This document shows, one piece after another, positions 16,902 through 24,147 of a stretch of 64,000 bases of DNA. The stretch comes from Deltaproteobacteria bacterium (lineage in GTDB: Bacteria > Myxococcota_A > UBA9042 > PHBI01), in contig JACKFA010000001.1 of NCBI GenBank assembly GCA_020632715.1, positions 1,054,001-1,118,000 of the forward strand, written 5' to 3'. The notes under the pieces were generated by a model. That model ran no database searches and had not been told where the DNA came from. It saw only the letters and a list, made by a program, of their open reading frames with translations. Numbering within the stretch: position 1 is the first letter of the stretch; each line of letters opens with the position of its first letter. Made by a program: the position numbers and the translations under genes.

Positions 16902-17420
16902 CTATTCTCCGGCGTGTGCGTGGTCCGACGGGACGTCCTCGAACGTGAGGAGCACGCTCGTCGCCACGTTGCCGTCGAGGGTCACGCGGTAGGGCTGCGC
17001 CTCGTGGATGTGGATCCGGTAGTCCGCGGCCCACGCCTCGGCGCACTCCCCGGGGGGACCGTCGTCCGTGAGGGTGTAGGTGGTGCCGCCCTCGGGATCC
17101 TCGAAGCCGGTGACGACCCCGGCCTGCGACGCGAAGAGCCCGGTGTCGGCGTGGTCCGAGAGCGTGCGGAGCCAGATGTACGCGGTCTCGCCGGCGGGGA
17201 TGGTCACCATGAGCGGGCCGCTGCCGACGTCGGCGATGGGCGTGGTCGCGTTCTCGTCGGTCACGGCGGTCACGGCGGTCGGCGAGGCGCTCGCGTGCTC
17301 GCACGCGGCCTCCTCGATGTGATCGTGCGCCTCCTCGCTGCCGTGATCGTGATCGTCGCTACAGGCGGCGAGGAGGATCGCGAGCGGGGCGGCCAGGGCG
17401 AGCGCGAGTCGTGGCGTCAT
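16902..17420 (-). CDS. His-rich lipoprotein, possible metal binder
   Basis: The 172-aa protein has a lipoprotein signal (LLAAC, about residue 20) followed by an unusual His/Asp/Glu cluster (DDHDHGSEEAHDHIEEAACEHA), which could hold copper or zinc. The rest is beta-rich (VTIPAGETAYIWLRTLSDHADTGLF) with a late YRIHIHEAQPY and a C-terminal DHAHAGE. No family is recognised. GGAG lies before the ATG. It is transcribed away from the MbnH-type gene and shares its upstream region, which makes a metal- or redox-related joint role plausible but unproven. Confidence 0.7.
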   Translation of the reverse strand: MTPRLALALAAPLAILLAACSDDHDHGSEEAHDHIEEAACEHASASPTAVTAVTDENATTPIADVGSGPLMVTIPAGETAYIWLRTLSDHADTGLFASQAGVVTGFEDPEGGTTYTLTDDGPPGECAEAWAADYRIHIHEAQPYRVTLDGNVATSVLLTFEDVPSDHAHAGE

Positions 17421-17503
17421 CGGGGTCTCCGGCTGGGGGTGGAGCACGGATACGCAGCCGCCGCCGGCGTTGCAACGCGGCAAATTGCCGCACGGCTTCG
17501 GGG

Positions 17504-17539
17504 TTGTCCCGACGCCGTCGGGCCCGTAACGTTCGCGCC
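17504..17539 (+). promoter_or_regulatory. Promoter of the di-heme enzyme gene, leaderless layout
   Basis: TTGTCC at 17504-17509, 17-bp spacer, TAACGT at 17527-17532, then seven bases to the ATG at 17540. No Shine-Dalgarno is present. Confidence 0.55.
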
Positions 17540-18694
<1,155 letters not shown>

Positions 18695-18763
18695 CGCGCG
18701 GCGCCAGGCGGGCGTCGGGGCGACGGGTCGGCTCGCGGCTGGAAGGGTGCCGTCGGGAGAGCG

Positions 18764-18800
18764 TGACCACGGAGACACGGGGATACGGAGGGAGCGCAGG
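18764..18800. repeat. Intergenic repeat copy (ACCACGGAGACACGG family)
   Basis: A single copy (TGACCACGGAGACACGG then GGATACGGAGGGAGCG) lies between two convergent genes, like the copies at 15.0-15.3 and 30.05 kb. Confidence 0.7.
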
Positions 18801-18820
18801 AGGAGCGCCCGGACGTGAGC

Positions 18821-19960
18821 TCAGCGCGCGACGCCCACCGCCTCGATCCCGACGAGCACGACGTCCGCGTCGCTCGCCGCCGTCACCCCGGGGACGGCGC
18901 CCGCGCTCCCGCCGAAGCGCTCGGCGCGGTAGCCCACGAAGACGCGCAGCCGCCCGAGGACGCCGTCCGGCGCGGGCAGATCGGTGGTCACGCCGACGTG
19001 GAGGCGCGTCGCGACGGCGTCGTCGGCCGCGCGGTCGAGATCCTCCCAGTCGTAGCGGGCGTAGAGCCCGAGGTAGCGCGGCACGATCTCGCCCCGCACC
19101 CAGGCGGCGACGCCGAGCGCGTCGCGGTCGCCGCGCTGCGCGAAGCCCCACGCGAGCGCCGTCTCGACGCCCACGCCGAGGCGCGGGTGCGTGAACGTCA
19201 CGGCCGCGGCGAAGCGATCGTCGCGCGCGCCGCCGGCCCCGCGCGTCCCGTCGCGATAGGCGGCGACCAGCGCGAGGCGGCCCTCGCCGCCGAGGAAGCG
19301 CGGGCGCCAGGGGACCACCTCGAGCTGCGCGTGCACGTTCAGCCGGTCGTCGAGCTCGAGCTGGCTCGCGCCCTCCCCGTTCATCGCGGCGAGGTCGAGC
19401 GTGACGGCGTCGTCGAGGAGCCCGACGCGCACGCCCGCGCCGAGGTCCGCGCGGTCGAAGAAGCCGCCCGAGTCGGCGAGGACCGAGGCCACGGCGCGCA
19501 GATCGTAGCCCTCCTCGGCGGCGGCGACGAAGGGATCGGGCACGATCCCGAGCCGCCCCGTCACGGTGACGGCCCCGTCGCCGAGGCGCCCGCGGACGAC
19601 CCCGAACGCGCGCGAGAGCGTGAGCACGAGCGCGTTGCCGTCGACGCCGAGGAGGCTCTCGGGGTCGGCCGAGCGGACGCCGTCGAGCTGCAGGACGAGA
19701 CCCGCGTCGGGCGCGTCGCCGAGCCACGCGAGGCCGACCTCGGCGCGGCCGAGGTCGAAGCGGGAGGCGTCGCCGGCGTCCGCGAAGCGGCCGCTGAAGC
19801 CGGCGGCGACCTGCCCGTAGACCCAGAGGCCGGCGTCGTGATCGGCCGGCGCCGCGGCGTCGCGGACGAGCCAGGGGAGCGGCGGCCAGGCGGCGTCGGC
19901 GCGCGGGGCGAGGAGGAGCGCGGCCGCGCCGAGGGCGAGAGCGGCGAGGAGCTTCGGCAT
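18821..19960 (-). CDS. Porin-like outer-membrane beta-barrel protein
   Basis: The 379-aa protein has a signal peptide (1-23, ADA cleavage) and then a long run of alternating amphipathic strands rich in Gly, Tyr, Trp and Asp (for example LGLYARYDWEDLD and VGVETALAWGF), typical of a 14-18 strand porin of the phosphate/oligosaccharide type. No pore-specific family is recognised. The ATG lies 11 bases after the stop of the upstream DUF2252 gene, so the two are probably one operon. No ribosome site of note precedes it. Confidence 0.72.
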   Translation of the reverse strand: MPKLLAALALGAAALLLAPRADAAWPPLPWLVRDAAAPADHDAGLWVYGQVAAGFSGRFADAGDASRFDLGRAEVGLAWLGDAPDAGLVLQLDGVRSADPESLLGVDGNALVLTLSRAFGVVRGRLGDGAVTVTGRLGIVPDPFVAAAEEGYDLRAVASVLADSGGFFDRADLGAGVRVGLLDDAVTLDLAAMNGEGASQLELDDRLNVHAQLEVVPWRPRFLGGEGRLALVAAYRDGTRGAGGARDDRFAAAVTFTHPRLGVGVETALAWGFAQRGDRDALGVAAWVRGEIVPRYLGLYARYDWEDLDRAADDAVATRLHVGVTTDLPAPDGVLGRLRVFVGYRAERFGGSAGAVPGVTAASDADVVLVGIEAVGVAR

Positions 19961-19971
19961 GGAGAGGGGGC

Positions 19972-21471
19972 TCACGGCAGGAGGGCGTGTTCGTCGCGGG
20001 CGAGGAGGTCCCGGAAGCGCTCGTGGTCGGCGAGGACCTGGTCGCGGTAGACGGCGGCGAAGGCGGCGGTCTCGCGGGCGAAGCCGGCGGCGTCTCCGTG
20101 GAGGGCCGCGGCGATGGCGGTCGCGGCGTCGCCGCCGCCGAGACGCGGGGCGCGCGCGTGGGCCTCGGCGAGGAGGCGCCCGGCGAGGCGCGCGAAGGCG
20201 ACGACGTCGGCGCCGCGCCAGTCGCGGGCGGCGACCTTCTCGCGGAGCTCGTCCACGCCGAAGCCGCGCTGGAACTTCGTGCGCTCGCGGACGCGGAAGG
20301 CGTGCGCGCCGGCGGTCGCCCAGCCGAGGAGGGGATCGGCGTCCGCGCGGCCCTGGAGGGTGCGCTGCGCGGTCACGACGCGCTCGCCGTTGTCGCCCCA
20401 GGCGCGGGCGCGCGGGAGGTCGAGCCCCGCGAGCGCGAGCGGATCCCAGACCTCCTTCACCTCGAGGATCACGTCGTCGTCGGGGCCGTCGCCCTCCCCC
20501 TCGACGAGCACGTAGAAGCGCCACAGCGGATAGCTCGCGACGCCCGCGCCGAGGCGGCGGCGGACGTCCTTCACGCGGAAGAAGCCCGCGGGCCGCGGGG
20601 CGGCGAGGCTCGCCTGGTAGCGCGCGACGAGGCCGTCGACGAAGGCGCGCGTCTCGGCGGTGACGGGGGCGAGCTCGTCCTCGACGACGCCGGGCACGGT
20701 CGGCGGCTCGAGGACGCCGTCGGCGAGGGCGCGGCCGTTGCCGGCGACGAGCGTGTAGTCGTCGAGCTCCTCGCGGGCCTGCCCGTCCTCGCGCGCCTTC
20801 TTCAGGAGGCGGTGGCCGATCCGCCCGGCGTCCGCCTCGGCGGCGGCGGACGGGAGTGGCTCGCCCACGGCGAGCGCGAGGATCGTCTCGGCGTAGGCGC
20901 GGCCGACCGCGAGGGCGACCTCGTCACGGTCGACGTCGCCGCGCGCGCCGAGCCCCTCGCAGGCGACGAGGAAGCCGGTCGCGAGGCGGCGGACGTCGAG
21001 GTGGTAGGGGCCGTAGCGGGCGGCGTCGTAGTCGTTGAAGTCGACGAAGAGGGCGCCGTCGGGGGGCCTGAAGGTGCCGATGTTCTCGGGGTGGGGGTCG
21101 CCGACGAGGAGCACGCTCGCGGTGTCCGCGGTGGCGTAGGCGGTCTTGAAGTGGCCGGCGCCGCCGGGTTCGACGGCGTCGCGCGCGAACTGCGCGGCGG
21201 TGCCGCGGAAGAACGCGTAGGGATCGGCGGCCATCTTCCGGTACTTGCCGAGGACGCTCGCGGGCTCGCGGAGGGCGAACGGGAGGTTGTCCTCGGCGAG
21301 GGTCCCGGCGAGCCAGGCGGCGCGCGGGTCAGAGGCCTCGTCGCAGCCGGCGGCGAGCGGGAGACACGCCGTGAGGGCCGCGAGGGAGGCCAACGCGAGG
21401 GGACGGGAGGGCCACCGGGCTCTCGCGCTGCTAGAGCCCCCGCGCCACCGACGTCCGACCGCTGCGTCCAT
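19972..21471 (-). CDS. DUF2252 family protein with lipoprotein signal
   Basis: DUF2252 proteins have a kinase-like fold and unknown function. The diagnostic block is present around residues 75-170: DPYAFFRGTAAQFARD, VLLVGDPHPENIGTF, ALFVDFNDYDAARYGPYHLDVRRLATG. It also has RTKFQRGFGVDELREKVAARD and a C-terminal helical segment. Length is 499 aa. The first 45 residues form a long signal with lipobox PLAAGC, which is unusual because most relatives look cytoplasmic. The ATG at 21471 was taken because it begins that signal. It is the first gene of a pair with the porin-like gene. Confidence 0.8.
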   Translation of the reverse strand: MDAAVGRRWRGGSSSARARWPSRPLALASLAALTACLPLAAGCDEASDPRAAWLAGTLAEDNLPFALREPASVLGKYRKMAADPYAFFRGTAAQFARDAVEPGGAGHFKTAYATADTASVLLVGDPHPENIGTFRPPDGALFVDFNDYDAARYGPYHLDVRRLATGFLVACEGLGARGDVDRDEVALAVGRAYAETILALAVGEPLPSAAAEADAGRIGHRLLKKAREDGQAREELDDYTLVAGNGRALADGVLEPPTVPGVVEDELAPVTAETRAFVDGLVARYQASLAAPRPAGFFRVKDVRRRLGAGVASYPLWRFYVLVEGEGDGPDDDVILEVKEVWDPLALAGLDLPRARAWGDNGERVVTAQRTLQGRADADPLLGWATAGAHAFRVRERTKFQRGFGVDELREKVAARDWRGADVVAFARLAGRLLAEAHARAPRLGGGDAATAIAAALHGDAAGFARETAAFAAVYRDQVLADHERFRDLLARDEHALLP

Positions 21472-21651
21472 GATGGGAGGCGGATAGCCGACGGCGCGGG
21501 GGGTCGACAAGGGCTCGCCGGGCCGGGCGCGAAGATGTTGCCGACGGGCGCGATCTGTCGCGGCGTGTTCGCGGGACTGTCACAAACCCGCGCGCGGGGA
21601 CGTGCTACGTCGCGCCACGCGGGGGCCGCGCGGTCCCCCACCGGAGCCCCG

Positions 21652-22635
21652 ATGACTCGCTACGATCTCGCTCCCATCGCGTTCCTCGCGCTGTCGCTCG
21701 CGGCCTGCCCCGGCACGGGCGAGTCGAACACCCTCGACACGGCCCAGGGCGGCGACGCGCAAACGGCCACGGACACGGCCACGGACGCGGCCTCGGCCCC
21801 GGACACGGACACGGACACGGACACGGCTGCGGACACGGACACGGCCGCGGACACGGCGCCCCCCAGCGGAGGCGTCGTCGTGAACGAGGTGATCGCCGCG
21901 GCGCTCGACGGCGGCGACGATCGCGTGGAGCTCATGAACCGCGATCTCACCGCCGCGGCCGACATCTCCGGCTGGTCCCTCGGCGACGACGGCGGCCACA
22001 CCTGGGTCATCCCGCCCGGCACGACGATCCCCGCCGGCGGCCTCCTCGTCTTCGCGGAGTCCGACTTCGGCTTCGGGCTCGGCGAGAGCGACGCCGTGTA
22101 CCTCACGGACGCCGCCGGCGCCGAGGTCGACGTGGCCGACTGGGAGCGCGGCGAGGCGTCGCTCGGCTGGAGCTTCGGCCGCCTCCCGGACGGGCTCGGC
22201 GCGCCGCGCACGCTGAACACGCCGACGCCTGGGGCGCCGAACGCCGAGGCGGCGGTCGCGGACGTCGTCGTGAACGAGATCGTCGCGGCGGACGAGGGCG
22301 GCGGCGACGACTGGGTCGAGCTCGTGAACCTCGGCGCCGCGGCGGTGTCGCTCGACGGCTGGCAGCTCGGCGACGACGGCGGCAACCGCTGGACCTTCCC
22401 AGCCGAGCCGCTCGCGCCGGGGGCGTACCGCGTGATCCCGCAGAGCGACTTCGGCTTCGGCCTCGGGAAGGCCGACGCCGTGGTCCTCATCACGCCGGCG
22501 GGCGTGGTCGCGCAGTCGACGTCCTGGGAGGACGGCGAGGCGGCGGCGGGGACGTCCTGGGGACGATCACCGACCGGCGTGGGGGCGTTCGGCACGCTCG
22601 CGACGGTGTCGCCGGGCGCCGCCAACCCGGAGTGA
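21652..22635 (+). CDS. Lipoprotein with two lamin-tail domains
   Basis: The signal (1-19, SLAAC) is followed by an Asp/Thr/Ala repeat linker (about 30-75; the DNA is a GACACG-type tandem array at 21781-21860) and two lamin-tail (LTD) immunoglobulin-like domains (about 78-200 and 205-327). Each begins VVVNEV/VVVNEI and holds DDRVELMN or DDWVELVN, SGWSLGDDGG or DGWQLGDDGG, and ESDFGFGLG or QSDFGFGLG. Extracellular LTDs are common in surface proteins and next to nucleases. Here they stand alone. GGAG lies before the ATG. Confidence 0.85.
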   Translation: MTRYDLAPIAFLALSLAACPGTGESNTLDTAQGGDAQTATDTATDAASAPDTDTDTDTAADTDTAADTAPPSGGVVVNEVIAAALDGGDDRVELMNRDLTAAADISGWSLGDDGGHTWVIPPGTTIPAGGLLVFAESDFGFGLGESDAVYLTDAAGAEVDVADWERGEASLGWSFGRLPDGLGAPRTLNTPTPGAPNAEAAVADVVVNEIVAADEGGGDDWVELVNLGAAAVSLDGWQLGDDGGNRWTFPAEPLAPGAYRVIPQSDFGFGLGKADAVVLITPAGVVAQSTSWEDGEAAAGTSWGRSPTGVGAFGTLATVSPGAANPE

Positions 22636-22683
22636 CCGGGGGCGGGGCGCCGGCGGCGGCGTCAGACAGCGGCGAAAAAGAAT

Positions 22684-22739
22684 GCCCCGAGGGCTGCTGG
22701 CACGCCAGCGTCGTCGGGTGACCTGACGACCCTCGGGGC
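22684..22739 (-). terminator. Branched terminator of the small minus-strand unit
   Basis: On the minus strand, GCCCCGAGGG (22739-22730) pairs with CCCTCGGGGC (22693-22684), followed directly by ATTCTTTTT. Inside the 10-bp stem two more helices form, GTCGTC/GACGAC (22730-22710) and GCTGG/CCAGC (22709-22696), giving a branched fold. On the plus strand no T-run follows, so it serves the minus strand. Confidence 0.85.
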
Positions 22740-22771
22740 TCGGCGGTCGCCGGGGAACCCTCGGCAACCGA

Positions 22772-22797
22772 CCTCCAAAGCCGGATGCTTTAGGAGG
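22772..22797 (-). other. Hairpin spanning the stop codon of the 14-codon ORF
   Basis: CCTCC(T)AAAGC pairs with GCTTTGGAGG around a 5-base loop. Its first arm covers the TAA stop (22792-22790). The CCTCCT in that arm could instead pair with the AGGAGG of the ribosome site at 22842-22847. Confidence 0.6.
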
Positions 22798-22834
22798 CGA
22801 CCACCTCACCTGTCACCACGAGATACGAAGTCAC
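22790..22834 (-). CDS. 14-residue ORF behind a perfect Shine-Dalgarno
   Basis: GTG at 22834 opens the peptide MTSYLVVTGEVVAS and ends at TAA. The 15 bases AAAAGGAGGTGATCC upstream (22850-22836) match essentially the full complement of a bacterial 16S rRNA 3-prime end, with one base left before the GTG, the strongest ribosome site in the window. A promoter lies at 22969-22997 and a terminator at 22684-22739, so this is a complete transcription unit. The peptide matches no family I know. It could be a leader peptide, a signal or toxin peptide, or the ribosome-binding part of a regulatory RNA. Confidence 0.5.
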   Translation of the reverse strand: MTSYLVVTGEVVAS

Positions 22835-22838
22835 GGGA

Positions 22839-22961
22839 TCACCTCCTTTTCGCCAGCGCGTTGGGATGTCGCGGAACCCCCTCCGCCTCGCACACCGCTC
22901 GCTGGTCAGCAGCGCTTGAGTCGACTCGAGATAGGCTTGGTGTGAGCCGTAGTCGAAGCAT
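22839..22961 (-). CDS. Possible 40-codon ORF upstream of the 14-codon ORF
   Basis: ATG at 22961 would lie at the predicted transcription start, so it would be leaderless, and its TGA sits inside the ribosome site of the 14-codon ORF, as in translational coupling. Against it, codons such as CTT, CTA, CGA, ACA and TCA are rare elsewhere in this window, so the stretch may simply be an untranslated leader. It also contains the 10-bp palindrome GAGTCGACTC (22918-22927). Confidence 0.25.
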   Translation of the reverse strand: MLRLRLTPSLSRVDSSAADQRAVCEAEGVPRHPNALAKRR

Positions 22962-22968
22962 GAGAGCG

Positions 22969-22997
22969 ATGCTAGCGACGCCGCGTCCTCCCGACAA
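22969..22997 (-). promoter_or_regulatory. Promoter of the small minus-strand unit
   Basis: TTGTCG (22997-22992), 17-bp spacer and TAGCAT (22974-22969) on the minus strand. The predicted start is near 22962, and the transcript to the terminator would be close to 290 bases. Confidence 0.5.
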
Positions 22998-23112
22998 GAA
23001 CCCCGGTGTGCGTTTTCTCGCACCTGCACAACGCGGGGCTCGCGGGCCGCGCGCGCGGGCGCGCTTGTAACCCCGGCGCGACCGAACGGGCCGGTGACGC
23101 CGTGGTAACCGA

Positions 23113-23118
23113 TATAAT
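23113..23118 (+). promoter_or_regulatory. Consensus -10 box TATAAT upstream of the repeat protein
   Basis: A perfect TATAAT is followed six bases later by a purine (23125). No -35 is visible at 16-18 bp. It would give a leader of about 180 bases for the gene at 23307. A 60-codon frame (GTG 23128 to 23310) overlaps that gene start as ATGA but has no other support. Confidence 0.45.
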
Positions 23119-23306
23119 CCCCCCATTGTGTCCCGACTCTTGCCAGCCGAACAGAGATCGCTAGATTGCGAGCCCCAAGGCAGCCGCTGCGGGAGACACG
23201 GCGGCGCTCCCCACACGTACACGGCCGTCCGGCGGGCACCTTCTCGACAGCCACACCGCCCGGCGCGGCCACGCCTATCCACGCCTTCCATCCCGGGGGT
23301 CCCTCG

Positions 23307-24104
23307 ATGACCACGGCCCGACCGCTCACGCGCACACTTGGCGCGCCGCAATCGATCCAGGGGATCGCCTTCGCCCCTGGGACGGATGTCTACTTCGGGC
23401 TCGACGACCGCCTGACGCTCTGCGTGATCCCGGAGGATCAGGAGATCCTCGGCATCCCGTGCGCCCGCGGCCTCGTGCACTTCCACCCGACGGGCGAGGT
23501 CGCCCAGGCGACGCTCTCGCGGCCGGCGACGATCCGCGGCGTCTCCTTCAGCGCCGGGACCCTCGTCAGCTGGAACGAGGACGGCACGCTCGCCGCCCAC
23601 GTGCTCGACGAGCACACCATCGACGACGTCCCGGTGCCGTGCCGCGGCAACGTGGTGCTCTGCGCCGAGGGCACGCTCATGCGCTGGTCGCGCCGCCTCC
23701 AGGGCGCCGAGATCATCGCCGGGATCCCGTGCCAGGCGGGCTCGGTCGCGACCTTCTACGCGAGCGGCAAGCCCGAGCGCCTCACGGTCGGCTCGGACGT
23801 CGAGATCGGCGGCGTCGTGGCGCTCGCCGGCACCGACATCGAGTTCCACGAGAACGGCCGCGTGTCGGTCGTCACCGTCGCCGAGCCCTGCGAGCGCGGC
23901 GGGATCCACGTCGAGGACGGGACGCCCCTCATCTTCCGCGAGGACGGCACCCTCTCCGTGGTGCACCTCGTCGACGACCTCGACGTGAACGGCGTCATCT
24001 ACACGGCCGGCACCTACCTGAACTTCGACGAGTCCGAGCAGCTCGCCTCCCACGTGACCATCTCGTGGTCGGTGGGCTCGCACGCGCGCGCCGAGCGGGT
24101 CTGA
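23307..24104 (+). CDS. Eight-repeat beta protein of unknown function
   Basis: The 265 aa consist almost entirely of eight imperfect repeats of about 29 residues. Each is built as hydrophobic-x-G-(V/I), a small-residue turn often AGT, a (V/I)xF strand, a DG(T/R/E)L turn and a short strand (for example IRGVSFSAGTLVSWNEDGTL and VNGVIYTAGTYLNF). This predicts a repetitive beta structure, perhaps a solenoid. No signal peptide, membrane segment or catalytic motif is seen. No family is recognised. It is convergent with the double-AAA+ ATPase gene, 38 bases away. Confidence 0.7.
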   Translation: MTTARPLTRTLGAPQSIQGIAFAPGTDVYFGLDDRLTLCVIPEDQEILGIPCARGLVHFHPTGEVAQATLSRPATIRGVSFSAGTLVSWNEDGTLAAHVLDEHTIDDVPVPCRGNVVLCAEGTLMRWSRRLQGAEIIAGIPCQAGSVATFYASGKPERLTVGSDVEIGGVVALAGTDIEFHENGRVSVVTVAEPCERGGIHVEDGTPLIFREDGTLSVVHLVDDLDVNGVIYTAGTYLNFDESEQLASHVTISWSVGSHARAERV

Positions 24105-24131
24105 GCGACGTCGCGGTGGCTCCCCGCCGCG

Positions 24132-24147
24132 GCTGACGCGCGTCAGC
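24132..24147. other. 16-bp perfect palindrome over the AAA+ stop codon
   Basis: GCTGACGCGCGTCAGC lies between convergent genes and covers the stop of the ATPase gene. Without a loop or T-run it is a weak terminator candidate. Confidence 0.4.

Noticed and set aside
22835..22850. Plus-strand GGGATCACCTCCTTTT looks like the 3-prime end of 16S rRNA
   Set aside because: No other 16S sequence is upstream. Read on the minus strand it is a perfect Shine-Dalgarno directly before a start codon.
23128..23310. 60-codon GTG frame just after TATAAT and overlapping the repeat-protein start as ATGA
   Set aside because: No ribosome site, no motif and ordinary noncoding composition. Kept only as leader of the gene at 23307.
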